Below are positions 44,349-53,939 of a stretch of DNA of 64,000 bases, one piece after another. Within the stretch, counting starts at the first letter, position 1. Every line of letters starts with the position of its first letter. Under the pieces are notes generated by a model. It did no database searches, was not told the origin of the DNA, and saw only the letters and a program-made list of their open reading frames with translations. This DNA comes from Flavobacterium sp. 270 (GTDB lineage: Bacteria > Bacteroidota > Bacteroidia > Flavobacteriales > Flavobacteriaceae): NCBI RefSeq assembly GCF_004368785.1, contig NZ_SODM01000002.1, positions 853,648 to 917,647 on the forward strand, in the 5' to 3' direction. A program made the position numbers and the translations under genes.

Positions 44349-46130
44349 ATGAAAAACATCTTTATCTATATCGTTTTGTTGTGGTCTACTTTTGCATTAG
44401 CTCAAAACGAGCAACTGGCTCAATATTACTACGATAAAGGCGATTTTGAAAAAGCTAAAATCAGTTACGAACAGCTTTTAAACGCTTCGCCATCCAATAC
44501 ACAATATTTTTTACGAACTGTCGATTGTTATCAGCAGTTACAGCAATTTGATATTGCACAAAAAGCAATTCAGGAAAGATATAATAGATACAAACAAGGC
44601 GTTTTTTTAGTTGAATTGGGATATAACTTTCAATTGCAAAAAAACGAAGCCAAAGCCAAAAGTTACTACGAGCAGGCAATAGTTAAAATCAAAGAAAATC
44701 CAAATGACGTTTACGGAATCGGAAATTCTTTTGAGAAAAAAGTATTGTTGGAATATGCTTTAAAAGCGTATCAGACAGCAATGGAAATGCAGCCGAATTA
44801 CAATTTCAATTTCCAAATCGGAATGTTGTACGGTCAGTTAGGAAAAACCGATCAGATGATTGATCTTCTGTTGACCGAATCGTATACGAATCAACAAAAT
44901 TCAAATTTAATTCAAACACAATTATCTCGTTTCATGAATGGAGAAACAGATAATACTGCTTTTAAAGATGCGATGCGAAAAGCATTAATCCTGAGAACTC
45001 AAAAAGATCAGGATGTATTTTGGAATCATTATTTGAGTTGGTTTTATGTACAACAGAAAGAATTTGGTAAAGCATTTATTCAGGAAAAGGCCATTTACAA
45101 AAGAGAACCAGAATCGTTGATGAGCATTGTAAATCTTAGTCAATTTGCATTGAATGAAGATGACACCGAAACAGCAACAGAAATCCTGAATTTTATTCTT
45201 CTTAATACCAAAGATTTAGATTTGCTGATTCAGTCAAACGCACGTTTGATGGAGATTAAAATTGCAAAAGCACAAGAAAAAGATTATCCGGCAATTAATA
45301 CTGAATTGCAACAATTGCTGGTAACCTATGAAATCTCGCCTTTTACCTTATCTTTGCAAATAATACAAGCGCACTTTCTGGCTTTTAATTTAAAAAAACC
45401 AGATGAAGGCAAGGAAATTATAAAAAAAGCGCTGGATCTTAATCTAAATGATTATCAAAGGGCAGATGCTAAGATGGAACTGGGAGATATTTTACTTTTA
45501 GAAGAAAAATTCAATCAGGCGCTGATTTATTATTCGCAGATTCAATTGGATCTAAAGAATGATGTCATGTCGCACGAAGCAAGCCTAAAAGCAGCAAAAA
45601 CAAGTTATTATAAAACAGATTTTGAGTGGGCTTTAAAACAATTCAAAGAATTAAAGTCGGCAAACACACAATTGATTGCCAACGATGCTTTGGAATATTT
45701 TTTATTGATAAATGATAATACAGTTGCAGATTCAACACAAACAGCCTTAAAGCAATTTGCAAAAGGCGATTTTCTAATTTATCAAAACAAGAAAACCGAA
45801 GCTATAGCTCAGTTTCAGAGTATTTTGAAGAATTTTAAAGGACAGGAAATAGAAGCTGTTACAATGTTGCGTTTAGGAAAAATATACGAAAGTCAAAAAG
45901 ATTTTGCTTCGGCTTTAAGTCAATACCAGCAGATCATTGACAATCATAGCGACGGAATTTATGTAGATGAAGCGTTGTTCTTTTCTGCAGAAATTTACAA
46001 CGACGAATTAAAAGATGTAGAAAAGGCGAAGCCTTTATACGAAAAAGTAATATTCAATCATCAGGACAGTATTTACTTTGTTGATGCAAGAAAAAAATAC
46101 CGCGAGTTAAGAGGAGATAAAAATTTGTAA
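44349..46130 (+). CDS. Tetratricopeptide-repeat protein, exported
   Basis: A 593-residue protein with a signal peptide (about 1-18, ending FALAQ) and TPR helices through most of its length, clearest at 19-100 (YYDKGDFEKAKISYEQLL) and 490-590 (YESQKDFASALSQYQQII). TPR proteins are scaffolds; a periplasmic or outer-membrane role is likely. No enzyme domain. It lies downstream of lgt and upstream of the DUF4286 gene on the same strand. Confidence 0.9.
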   Translation: MKNIFIYIVLLWSTFALAQNEQLAQYYYDKGDFEKAKISYEQLLNASPSNTQYFLRTVDCYQQLQQFDIAQKAIQERYNRYKQGVFLVELGYNFQLQKNEAKAKSYYEQAIVKIKENPNDVYGIGNSFEKKVLLEYALKAYQTAMEMQPNYNFNFQIGMLYGQLGKTDQMIDLLLTESYTNQQNSNLIQTQLSRFMNGETDNTAFKDAMRKALILRTQKDQDVFWNHYLSWFYVQQKEFGKAFIQEKAIYKREPESLMSIVNLSQFALNEDDTETATEILNFILLNTKDLDLLIQSNARLMEIKIAKAQEKDYPAINTELQQLLVTYEISPFTLSLQIIQAHFLAFNLKKPDEGKEIIKKALDLNLNDYQRADAKMELGDILLLEEKFNQALIYYSQIQLDLKNDVMSHEASLKAAKTSYYKTDFEWALKQFKELKSANTQLIANDALEYFLLINDNTVADSTQTALKQFAKGDFLIYQNKKTEAIAQFQSILKNFKGQEIEAVTMLRLGKIYESQKDFASALSQYQQIIDNHSDGIYVDEALFFSAEIYNDELKDVEKAKPLYEKVIFNHQDSIYFVDARKKYRELRGDKNL

Positions 46131-46136
46131 AAAAAT

Positions 46137-46216
46137 AAATTCCAAATTTTAAATCTCAAATTCCAAAGAGAAAGAGCTTAGAAACTTAGACTCTCAGAAC
46201 CTTAGAACCTTAAAAA
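46137..46216. repeat. Degenerate repeats (families E and A)
   Basis: AAATTCCAAATTTTAAATCTC and CAAATTCCAAAG (family E words) are followed by AGCTTAGAAACTTAGACTC, then CAGAACCTTAGAACCTTA (family A words), filling the gap up to the DUF4286 gene. Confidence 0.6.
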
Positions 46217-46218
46217 AA

Positions 46219-46530
46219 ATGATTATTTTCAACGTTACCACAAACATACACGAAAGCGTTCATGACCAATGGTTAAAATGGATGCAGGAAAAACATATAC
46301 CAGAAATACTGGCAACTCAAAAATTCTCTTCAGCACGAATTGTGAAAGTTTTGGTAGAAGAAGAAATGGGCGGCATTACATATTCCGTTCAATATACAAC
46401 TGATAATAAAGATACTTTAGAGAAATATTATCTTGAAGATCAACCTAAATTCGATAGAGAAGCATTAGAATTATTTGCTGATAAGATGCTTTCGTTCAGA
46501 ACGGAGTTAGAAGTTATTTCTGAGCATTAG
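46219..46530 (+). CDS. DUF4286 family protein
   Basis: A 103-residue cytoplasmic protein of the DUF4286 family, which has a ferredoxin-like (dimeric alpha-beta barrel type) fold. The opening MIIFNVTTNIHESVHDQWLK and WMQEKHIPEIL are typical. The function is not known. In this window it is followed by a small gene and rsmA on the same strand. Confidence 0.9.
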   Translation: MIIFNVTTNIHESVHDQWLKWMQEKHIPEILATQKFSSARIVKVLVEEEMGGITYSVQYTTDNKDTLEKYYLEDQPKFDREALELFADKMLSFRTELEVISEH

Positions 46531-46555
46531 TATTTAACTTAAATTATTCATCATC

Positions 46556-46744
46556 ATGGAAATTAGATTTCAAACCAAAGAAGAAAGTAATAGACAACAG
46601 CAAGAAGATTTTCTTAAGTTATCTGGAGCAGAACGATTTTACAGTTTTTTGAGGTTATGTGAAAGAGTAAGCAAATTTCCTGTAAAGAATAAAATAAATA
46701 AAAATGAAGGTAATTTCTTGATTGTAATAAAAGAAAGAAAATAG
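46556..46744 (+). CDS. Small basic protein upstream of rsmA
   Basis: A 62-residue protein, MEIRFQTKEESNRQQQEDFL at its start, with a central helix (ERFYSFLRLCERVSKF) and a basic tail. It sits between the DUF4286 gene (25-nt gap) and rsmA (51-nt gap) on the same strand and has a normal ATG, so I regard it as a real gene. Family not recognised. Confidence 0.6.
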   Translation: MEIRFQTKEESNRQQQEDFLKLSGAERFYSFLRLCERVSKFPVKNKINKNEGNFLIVIKERK

Positions 46745-46790
46745 ACCTTTGTGCCTTAGCGCCTTTGTGGCATTAAAGCAAACAAATAAA
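46741..46790. repeat. Degenerate family A repeat
   Basis: GACCTTTGTGCCTTAGCGCC followed by TTTGTGGCATTAAAGC. It begins at the stop codon of the small gene and ends just before rsmA. Confidence 0.6.
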
Positions 46791-46795
46791 GAATA

Positions 46796-47581
46796 ATGGA
46801 AAAAGTAAAAGCCAAAAAACATTTAGGACAGCATTTCTTAAAAGATGAAAGTATTGCAAAAGCAATTGCAGATACTTTGAGCTTAAAAGGATATGAGGAG
46901 GTTTTAGAAATAGGACCAGGAATGGGTGTGCTTACTAAATATTTGCTTGATAAGCCTGTTAATACGCACGTGATTGAGATTGACACAGAATCTGTGGTGT
47001 ATTTGGGTGAAAATTATCCAAAATTAAAAGATAAGATTATCTCTCAGGATTTCCTGAAATACAATATCAATGAAGTTTACGAAAACAAACAATTCGCAAT
47101 AATTGGAAACTTTCCATACAATATTTCGACACAAATTGTTTTTAGAACTTTAGAGTTTAAACACCAGATTCCTGAGTTTTCGGGAATGTTTCAAAAAGAA
47201 GTTGCAGAACGAATCTGCGAGAAAAAAGGCTCAAAAGCTTATGGAATCTTATCCGTTTTAGCCCAGGCTTTCTATGATACAGAGTATTTGTTTACTGTAG
47301 ACGAAAATGTTTTTATTCCTCCGCCCAAGGTGAAGTCGGGTGTGATGAAAATGACCCGAAAGGAAGATTATAGTCTTCCTTGTGGTGAAAAGTTATTTTT
47401 TACGGTTGTAAAAACGGCTTTTCAGCAGAGAAGAAAAACATTACGTAACAGTTTGAAAACATTAAATTTATCAGATAAACTGCGAGAAGACACTATCTTT
47501 GATCTTCGACCTGAACAGCTTAGCGTTGATGAATTTATTGTTTTGACTCAAAAAATAGAAGCCGATGGAGTTCAAAGTTAG
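46796..47581 (+). CDS. rsmA: 16S rRNA dimethyladenosine transferase
   Basis: A 261-residue methyltransferase (KsgA) that dimethylates two adjacent adenines near the 3' end of 16S rRNA during small-subunit assembly. SAM-binding motif I is [13 protein letters not shown], and the catalytic motif IV is NFPYNIS (usually NLPYN). The opening [14 protein letters not shown] is the family's hallmark. The stop overlaps the start of mgtE by 17 nt, so the two are co-translated. Confidence 0.97.
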   Translation: MEKVKAKKHLGQHFLKDESIAKAIADTLSLKGYEEVLEIGPGMGVLTKYLLDKPVNTHVIEIDTESVVYLGENYPKLKDKIISQDFLKYNINEVYENKQFAIIGNFPYNISTQIVFRTLEFKHQIPEFSGMFQKEVAERICEKKGSKAYGILSVLAQAFYDTEYLFTVDENVFIPPPKVKSGVMKMTRKEDYSLPCGEKLFFTVVKTAFQQRRKTLRNSLKTLNLSDKLREDTIFDLRPEQLSVDEFIVLTQKIEADGVQS

Positions 47582-48914
47582 CAAAGAATTAATCCAACAA
47601 TTAGAAGAGCATATTGTAAATAAAAACGACAAGGAACTTGAAGTTTTATTAAACGATCTGCACCATGCCGATATTGCCGAAATCCTGGATGAACTGGATT
47701 TTGACGAGGCAACTTACATCTTCAAAGTTCTGGATAGTGATAAAACCGCAGAAATTCTTCTAGAATTAGAAGATGATTTGCGTGAAAATATCTTAAGTCG
47801 TCTTTCACCAAAAGAAATTGCAGAAGAGCTTGATGAGCTGGAAACCAATGACGCGGCAGATATTATAGCTGAACTTTCGCAAGAAATCAAAGCAGAAGTA
47901 ATCTCGGAACTGATTGACGTTGAACACGCCAAAGACATTGTAGAATTATTGCGTTACGACGAAAATTCTGCCGGTGGTTTGATGGGTAAGGAACTTGTAA
48001 AAGTCAATGAAAACTGGAATGTGCTTACTTGCGTGAAAGAGATGCGTATTCAGGCAGAAAATGTATCAAGAGTGCATTCTATTTATGTTGTTGATGACGA
48101 AAACCGCTTAAAAGGAAGATTATCATTAAAAGATTTATTGACGACTTCTACCAAAACACAAATCAGCGATATCTATATTCGAAAGTTAAATTTTGTAAAC
48201 GTAGATACTGAAGATGTTGAGGTAGCACGTATCATGCAGAAATACGATTTGGAAGCCATTCCTGTTGTAGATGAATTAGGCCGTTTAGTCGGAAGAATTA
48301 CAATTGATGATATCGTAGACGTAATCAAAGATGAAGCCGATAAAGATTATCAATTAGCGGCGGGTATTACACAAGACATTGAAACTAACGACAGCGTTCT
48401 AGAGTTAACAAAAGCACGTTTACCATGGCTTTTAATCGGAATGGTAATAGAAATTGTGGCTTCATTTGTATTGAAAGATAACGAAAGTGCATTCCAAAAA
48501 TATTCAACCTTAATTATTTTTGTGCCTTTGCTTTCGGCAACAGCAGGAAATATTGGAGTTCAGGCATCTGCGATCGTTGTACAGGGTTTGGCAAACGGAA
48601 CTTTAAAAGAATTCAGCCGCAGCTATTTTAGTAAAGAAATTACCGTTTCTATGATTTCGGGAACTATAATTTCATTGCTTCTTTTAGGATATCATTCTTT
48701 AATGTACGGACAATATTTAGTTGGAATTGCGATTTCAATCTCAATGATTGTAGTAATTTTATTCGCAGCAACTTTAGGAACTCTGGTACCGCTTTTTCTT
48801 CATAAAAACAAAATAGACCCTGCAATTGCAACAGGTCCGTTTATCACTACAACCAATGACGTTTTTGGTATTATGCTCTACTTTGGAGTTGCCAAAATGA
48901 TTTTAGGGTTTTAG
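47565..48914 (+). CDS. mgtE: Magnesium transporter MgtE
   Basis: A 449-residue Mg2+ channel. N-terminal acidic superhelical domain (about 1-125), two CBS domains (about 130-255) that sense cytoplasmic Mg2+ and close the pore, then five membrane helices with [14 protein letters not shown] near the C-terminus, part of the pore and metal site. Translationally coupled to rsmA by overlap. No Mg2+ riboswitch is seen, consistent with its position inside an operon. Confidence 0.96.
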   Translation: MEFKVSKELIQQLEEHIVNKNDKELEVLLNDLHHADIAEILDELDFDEATYIFKVLDSDKTAEILLELEDDLRENILSRLSPKEIAEELDELETNDAADIIAELSQEIKAEVISELIDVEHAKDIVELLRYDENSAGGLMGKELVKVNENWNVLTCVKEMRIQAENVSRVHSIYVVDDENRLKGRLSLKDLLTTSTKTQISDIYIRKLNFVNVDTEDVEVARIMQKYDLEAIPVVDELGRLVGRITIDDIVDVIKDEADKDYQLAAGITQDIETNDSVLELTKARLPWLLIGMVIEIVASFVLKDNESAFQKYSTLIIFVPLLSATAGNIGVQASAIVVQGLANGTLKEFSRSYFSKEITVSMISGTIISLLLLGYHSLMYGQYLVGIAISISMIVVILFAATLGTLVPLFLHKNKIDPAIATGPFITTTNDVFGIMLYFGVAKMILGF

Positions 48915-48915
48915 A

Positions 48916-48984
48916 TTTTTGCCACAAATTCATTTATTATAGTGATTATAAATCTATAAAATCGGTGTAATTTGTGGCGGAAAA
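48916..48984. repeat. Family B inverted repeat
   Basis: TTTTTGCCACAAATT on the left and AATTTGTGGCGGAAAA on the right are mirror images with small differences. It lies downstream of mgtE and could fold in RNA as a hairpin. Confidence 0.75.
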
Positions 48985-49027
48985 TATATGCTGTTTCTCA
49001 GCCTAAAATAAATTAAAACCAACCAAG

Positions 49028-49804
49028 ATGAAAGTACACATTATTGGAGGAGGAAACCTTGGGGTTTCTATTGCCTTGGGAATTGCTAAATTCTCGAAAA
49101 ACAACCAAGTTACAGTAACGAGAAGAAACACAGCAAGTATTCAGTATTTAGCTGAATACGGAATTACGGTTTCTTCAGACAACAAACATAATATTCAAGA
49201 AGCTGATGTAGTGATTTTAACCATAAAACCGTATCAGGTAGATACTGTTTTGGGAGAAATTCTACCAGTGATCCAAAACAAAACAATTGCTTCTGCAGTA
49301 AGCGGTTTGTCTTTAGAAGCACTTCAAACAAAAACAAATAACGCTTATCCAGTTATCAGAATTATGCCAAATATCGCGGCACAGTTTGGAGAATCAGCAA
49401 CTTGTATTTCTTTCCCTGAAAAAGACAGAGAAAAAGCACTGCCAATTGTTGATTTATTTCAAGACTTAGGAACTGCTCCTGTAATTGACGAAAAATTGAT
49501 GGATGCAGCAACTGTTTTAGGTGCGTGCGGTACTGCTTATGCATTACGTTATATTCGTGCGTCTATGCAGGCAGGAATTGAGATCGGATTCGATTCTCAA
49601 ACTGCTTTGGCAATAGCAGCACAAACCGTAAAAGGAGCGGCTAAAATGCTTTTAGAAGAAAGAGTACATCCGGAACAATTAATAGACCGCGTTACAACAC
49701 CACAAGGCTGTACAATCGTTGGTTTGAACGAAATGGAACACAATGGTTTCAGTTCTTCTTTGATCAAAGGAATAAAAACTTCTTTGAAACAGATTAAAGG
49801 ATAA
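49028..49804 (+). CDS. proC: Pyrroline-5-carboxylate reductase
   Basis: A 258-residue enzyme for the last step of proline synthesis: NADPH-dependent reduction of pyrroline-5-carboxylate. The N-terminal Rossmann loop is GGGNLGVSIALGI, and the P5CR signature TTPQGCTIVGLN is near the C-terminus. RIMPNIAAQFGESAT matches the conserved PN motif (usually RxMPNxPAxVGxG). No other pro gene is adjacent. Convergent with the lipoprotein gene at 50025 across a nested palindrome. Confidence 0.95.
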   Translation: MKVHIIGGGNLGVSIALGIAKFSKNNQVTVTRRNTASIQYLAEYGITVSSDNKHNIQEADVVILTIKPYQVDTVLGEILPVIQNKTIASAVSGLSLEALQTKTNNAYPVIRIMPNIAAQFGESATCISFPEKDREKALPIVDLFQDLGTAPVIDEKLMDAATVLGACGTAYALRYIRASMQAGIEIGFDSQTALAIAAQTVKGAAKMLLEERVHPEQLIDRVTTPQGCTIVGLNEMEHNGFSSSLIKGIKTSLKQIKG

Positions 49805-49818
49805 AATTTAAATTTCAA

Positions 49819-50012
49819 TATTTTTAAATTCCAAATTCCAATTTTTATGTTGGAGTTTGGGATTTTTTGTTTTGAATTGAAGCACTGTTTGTCATTTGGA
49901 GGAACGAGAAATCTCACTAGTTTGTCCTCAAAAATTATCGAGTTTCGTGTGCGATTTCTCGTTCCTCGTAGTAACAAACTAAATGCCAATTGGAATTTGG
50001 AATTTTAAAAAA
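49819..50012. repeat. Nested palindromes (families E and D) at a convergent junction
   Basis: Outer arms with AAATTCCAAATTCCAATTT (about 49826) and AATTGGAATTTGGAATTT (about 49988) mirror each other. The inner element, 49887-49979, has arms sharing GAGGAACGAGAAATC exactly, with GTTTGT ends. No gene fits in this 220-nt gap. Confidence 0.8.
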
Positions 50013-50024
50013 TTGGAATTTAAC

Positions 50025-50552
50025 TCATCGTTTTTTAATCAACTGAATATACTTACTTCCACATTCTGAAATCTTAGTATAAGAATTCATAGCATTTCCA
50101 TAATTCTGAATTGTCAGTGTATCTTTAGTGTAACTCGCATCAATACCAATTGGTATTTCAATTCCTTTTGCTGGTTTTCCAGAATCAGATATAGAATCAT
50201 TTTCTTCTTCATTGCTGATATCTCCTTCATAATCATCCCATTTTATTCCTTCTAAAACCAAATACTTTTCTCCAGATTCATTTTTAGAAAAAGTAGCTTT
50301 GCCGTTTAATTTTCTCTCACTTGTTTTAAGAAAATACGTGTAGCCGTCTTTTGTTTTGGTAATCTTTACAGACAGATCGCATTCGTTAGAAGCGTAAATT
50401 CCTTCGATATATTCCTCACTTTTTTGAACTGGAATAATTGCTTCACTTGTGACTGCTTCTTTTTGAATAATCGTTTCTTTCTTTTTGTCGGAGCAAGCCG
50501 TAATAAATAAACAGATAATAAATACTGCGATTAATTTACTTTTTAGAATCAT
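50025..50552 (-). CDS. Lipoprotein of unknown function
   Basis: A 175-residue protein with a lipobox ITAC (Cys20) followed by a Lys-rich stretch and a soluble domain with GIYASNECDLSVKITKTKDG, a beta-rich sequence with two or three Cys residues. The start overlaps the stop of nhaA by 4 nt, so it is co-translated with the antiporter. Whether it supports the antiporter is unknown. Confidence 0.75.
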   Translation of the reverse strand: MILKSKLIAVFIICLFITACSDKKKETIIQKEAVTSEAIIPVQKSEEYIEGIYASNECDLSVKITKTKDGYTYFLKTSERKLNGKATFSKNESGEKYLVLEGIKWDDYEGDISNEEENDSISDSGKPAKGIEIPIGIDASYTKDTLTIQNYGNAMNSYTKISECGSKYIQLIKKR

Positions 50553-51703
50553 AATTGTGTTGTTTTTTTCTTTTGATTAAGAGTATATTTCAAAAATAAA
50601 AGACCAAAAAGTCCAGAAAGTACCGAGGCGATTAGAATTGCTATTTTAGAAAAAAGGATAGTTTCTGCATCTTTGAAAGCTAAAAGTGTGATGAAAATAG
50701 ACATTGTAAAACCAATTCCGCCCAACATTCCGGCTCCCAAAATATGAGGCCATCGCAAATCTTTTGGCAATGAACATAATCCAGCCGTAATACCAATAGA
50801 AGAGAAAAGTACAATTCCCAACGGTTTTCCGATTACAAGACCAAGAATAATTCCGTAAGTATTAGGATGATTTATTCCTTCATGCCAGTTCGATTGAATT
50901 GCAACGCAAGTGTTGGCCATTGCAAACAAAGGCAAAATAAAAAAAGCGACAGGTTTGTGTAAAAAGTGCTCCAATTTATGAGAAATAGATTTTTCATCAC
51001 CATTTCCAAACGGAATCACAAAGGCTAAAATTACGCCCGTTATTGTAGCATGCACGCCAGAATTCAGCATAAAATACCACATTGCAGCGCCGCCAATTAA
51101 ATAAGGAATTATGTTGTGAATTTTCATTCTATTCAAAACAAATAAAAATATCCAAATTCCTAAAGCAATGGCAAGGTTTACAAAAACTATAGTTGTCGTA
51201 TAAAAAATGGCAATTACAATTATAGCGCCCAAATCATCTATAACTGCCAAAGCGGTTAAGAATACTTTTAGGGATGCCGGGACTTTATTCCCTAATAGCG
51301 ATAATATCCCGATGGCAAAAGCAATATCGGTTGCCATTGGAATTCCTGCTCCGTTTTGCGTTGCAGTTCCAAAATTTAAAGCAAGGAAAATTGCTGCAGG
51401 AATAAGCATACCGCCAAAAGCAGCCATAATTGGCAATGATGCATTTCTAATATTAGACAATTCGCCGTGGTAAATTTCGCGTTCCAATTCTAAACCAATC
51501 AGCAAAAAGAAAATCGTCATCAAACCGTCATTAATCCAATGCGTTATAGAATGTCCGCCCAAATCTTTTTCCCAAAAACCAATGTATTCAGTTTGAAAAG
51601 AAGAATTGGCGAGATACAGCGAAATTATGGTAACAAAGAGCAAAAGGATGCCGCCTGATTTTTCGTTTTCAAAAAAGGTTTTAAAGGTTTTAGTTAATTT
51701 CAT
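50549..51703 (-). CDS. nhaA: Na+/H+ antiporter NhaA
   Basis: A 384-residue inner-membrane antiporter that expels Na+ in exchange for H+, with about 12 helices. The paired aspartates of the transport site are in LAVIDDLGAIIVIA, and the unwound-helix region is in MATDIAFAIGILSLLG. The C-terminus ends in a short basic tail. First gene of a unit with the lipoprotein gene. A -7 box TAACTTTG lies 66 nt upstream. Confidence 0.96.
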   Translation of the reverse strand: MKLTKTFKTFFENEKSGGILLLFVTIISLYLANSSFQTEYIGFWEKDLGGHSITHWINDGLMTIFFLLIGLELEREIYHGELSNIRNASLPIMAAFGGMLIPAAIFLALNFGTATQNGAGIPMATDIAFAIGILSLLGNKVPASLKVFLTALAVIDDLGAIIVIAIFYTTTIVFVNLAIALGIWIFLFVLNRMKIHNIIPYLIGGAAMWYFMLNSGVHATITGVILAFVIPFGNGDEKSISHKLEHFLHKPVAFFILPLFAMANTCVAIQSNWHEGINHPNTYGIILGLVIGKPLGIVLFSSIGITAGLCSLPKDLRWPHILGAGMLGGIGFTMSIFITLLAFKDAETILFSKIAILIASVLSGLFGLLFLKYTLNQKKKTTQL

Positions 51704-51769
51704 TTGATAGAAGCTCTAGGATTTAGAAACACAAAAGGTTTCTGAGAAGTTTAATAATACTCGATTATC

Positions 51770-51777
51770 CAAAGTTA
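51770..51777 (-). promoter_or_regulatory. -7 box TAACTTTG of nhaA
   Basis: A TAnnTTTG match on the minus strand, 66 nt before the nhaA ATG; no clear -33 TTG. Confidence 0.45.
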
Positions 51778-51843
51778 AAAAAAATCTTACCAAATAAAAA
51801 CTTCACGGATTTTGTTTGAATAGATTCCTGCTGTTTTCATTGT

Positions 51844-51872
51844 TTGAGAATGAAGAATAAGCTGTATTTTTG
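51844..51872 (+). promoter_or_regulatory. Promoter TTG-N18-TATTTTTG
   Basis: TTG at 51844-51846 and TATTTTTG at 51865-51872, spacer 18 nt, a full consensus match, 26 nt before the ATG at 51899. Confidence 0.7.
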
Positions 51873-51898
51873 TTTTCAATTATTTTATTCAAATTAAT

Positions 51899-52846
51899 AT
51901 GAGCATAAAAATTCTACATATCGACAGCAATAATCCAATTCTTTGGCAGCAATTGGAGGATGCTGGTTTCGAAAATCACGCCGATTTTAAATCTTCAAAA
52001 GAAGAAATCGAGGCCAAAATTAAAGACTATAATGGAGTTGTAATTCGCAGCCGTTTCAAGATTGATAAGACTTTTTTAGATAATGCAACACAATTGCAAT
52101 TTATTGCCAGAGTAGGCGCAGGGCTGGAAAGTATTGATTGTGAGTATGCAGAAAGCAAAGGCATTCATTTAATTGCGGCGCCAGAAGGAAATCGTAATGC
52201 GGTTGCAGAACATTCGCTTGGCGTAATTTTATCTTTGTTTAATAATTTAAATCAAGCCGATGCTGAGATAAAATCCGGACAATGGAACCGAGAAAGTAAC
52301 CGCGGTCATGAACTCGATTTAAAAACAGTAGGAATTATTGGTTATGGAAATATGGGGAAAGCTTTTGCTAAAAAGCTGCGTGGTTTTGAAAGTACTGTTT
52401 TGTGTTATGATATTTTAGATAATGTTGGTGATGAAAACGCCAGACAAGTTTCACTTCAGGAATTACAAGAAAAAGCAGATGTTTTGAGTTTGCATCTTCC
52501 GTGGACACCACAAACAGACAAAATGGTCGATAAAAATTTTATAAATGCATTTTCGAAGCCATTTTGGATTATAAACACTTCACGTGGTAAAAATATCGTT
52601 ACAGCAGATTTAGTGGAAGCAATGAAGTCTAAAAAGGTTCTAGGGGCAGGTTTGGATGTTTTGGAGTATGAGAAGTTATCTTTTGAAACATTATTTCAGG
52701 ATAAAAATACTCCGGAAGCTTTTCAATATCTTCTGGAAGCTAAAAATGTTTTGCTGACGCCTCATATTGCGGGTTGGACATTTGAAAGTCATGAACGTTT
52801 GGCGCAAGTAATTGTGGATAAGATAAAAGCGCTTTATTCTAAATAA
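51899..52846 (+). CDS. D-2-hydroxyacid dehydrogenase
   Basis: A 315-residue NAD-dependent dehydrogenase of the SerA/D-lactate group. The NAD loop is GIIGYGNMGKAFAKKL; catalytic Arg in INTSRGKNIV, Glu in the VLEYEKL region and His in LTPHIAGWT. It lacks the ACT domain of full SerA, so it may be the short 3-phosphoglycerate dehydrogenase type or act on another 2-hydroxyacid. No serC or serB is adjacent. It has a good promoter and stands divergent from nhaA. Confidence 0.88.
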   Translation: MSIKILHIDSNNPILWQQLEDAGFENHADFKSSKEEIEAKIKDYNGVVIRSRFKIDKTFLDNATQLQFIARVGAGLESIDCEYAESKGIHLIAAPEGNRNAVAEHSLGVILSLFNNLNQADAEIKSGQWNRESNRGHELDLKTVGIIGYGNMGKAFAKKLRGFESTVLCYDILDNVGDENARQVSLQELQEKADVLSLHLPWTPQTDKMVDKNFINAFSKPFWIINTSRGKNIVTADLVEAMKSKKVLGAGLDVLEYEKLSFETLFQDKNTPEAFQYLLEAKNVLLTPHIAGWTFESHERLAQVIVDKIKALYSK

Positions 52847-53063
52847 ATTGGCTGTAACGCTTATATCAAGCAATGATGCTTTTTGCATTTAAATAACGAG
52901 TTTTTTCCTGTAAATATTGGTGGTATTATTAGTTTGTTTTATTATTTTTTAATAATATTGTTTCTCAATTTTAAAAGAATTGATCTAAATAAGACGTTCT
53001 TTTAGGAAAACAGGAGTAACCGAAAATCCAAAGAGTAGGAATTAACCAATTTAAATAAGCAAA

Positions 53064-53441
53064 ATGGAATTAGAACAAACATCGAATAATTTTAATGACC
53101 CGATCCCAGTATTTAAAGTTGACCCAATTATGGTGTTGCTTTTCGGATTTTTAACTTGTGGATTGTATTTAATTTATTGGAATATTAAAGTAGCTGAAGT
53201 TTTTAATGCAGTAGCTAAAAAAGAAGTTATCTCGCAGCCAATCGCAATTTTTGCAGGTTGTTGTATGCCGGTTAATATTTATTTTTACTACTTAGCTGGT
53301 AAAGAAGCATTGCCAGAAGTTTATAAAAGAACTGGTGAACTTCAAAAAGACCAATCTACTTTATTAATTGTATTAGGATTCTTTTTTCCTTTTGCTGCAG
53401 CAATGATTGTACAAGGTGATATCAACAGATTATACAAATAA
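53064..53441 (+). CDS. Small membrane protein, DUF4234-like
   Basis: A 125-residue protein with three hydrophobic segments, the first with MVLLFGFLTCGLYLIYW, a pattern of DUF4234-type proteins. A central stretch, FAGCCMPVNIYFYY, holds a Cys pair. No function known. It overlaps the DUF2752-type gene downstream, and the pair is probably co-translated. Confidence 0.75.
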   Translation: MELEQTSNNFNDPIPVFKVDPIMVLLFGFLTCGLYLIYWNIKVAEVFNAVAKKEVISQPIAIFAGCCMPVNIYFYYLAGKEALPEVYKRTGELQKDQSTLLIVLGFFFPFAAAMIVQGDINRLYK

Positions 53442-53880
53442 TACCAGAACAAAACGTAAAATTTACGGAATTATCGGTGCTTTAATTACACTGATAGTTC
53501 CGTTTTTTTTAATGCTCGATAATCATAATAATCATTTAGAGTCAGACCAGTCGTTTTGTCCTTTTAAAATGATTATCGGTTTTCCATGTCCGGGATGCGG
53601 GATTACAAAATCGCTTGTATATTTTTATCAGGGAGATCTTTATAAATCAATCAGCTATCATATTTTAGGACCGTTTGTTATTGCGTTCTGCTGGGTAACT
53701 ATAATTGTTTTAACGACAGAATTAATTACTAAAAAAGAATACTTTAACGGACTTTTATATAATAGAAAGCTTGCCTATGGTTTGGCTGTTTTTTTAGGCG
53801 TTTATCATTTTATAAGATTGATTTTCTTTGTGAGAAACAATTCATTTGACGATATACTCCATCAAACTATTTGGTTTTAA
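53416..53880 (+). CDS. DUF2752 family membrane protein
   Basis: About 154 residues with three membrane segments and the DUF2752 signature CPFKMIIGFPCPGCGITKS; the CPxCGxT core suggests a metal or redox role, unproven. The frame has no early ATG: starts are TTG 53407 or GTG 53416, both inside the end of the upstream gene. GTG is preferred, giving a 26-nt overlap and likely translational coupling. Function unknown. A terminator follows. Confidence 0.82.
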   Translation: MISTDYTNNTRTKRKIYGIIGALITLIVPFFLMLDNHNNHLESDQSFCPFKMIIGFPCPGCGITKSLVYFYQGDLYKSISYHILGPFVIAFCWVTIIVLTTELITKKEYFNGLLYNRKLAYGLAVFLGVYHFIRLIFFVRNNSFDDILHQTIWF

Positions 53881-53886
53881 AACATA

Positions 53887-53925
53887 AAAAATCCCGTCTT
53901 GTAAAAAGGACGGGATTTTCTTTTT
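53887..53925. terminator. Bidirectional terminator
   Basis: AAAATCCCGTC pairs with GACGGGATTTT (53909-53919) around a 10-nt loop, followed by a T-run; it sits between convergent genes. Confidence 0.9.
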
Positions 53926-53939
53926 TATTGAAATATAAA

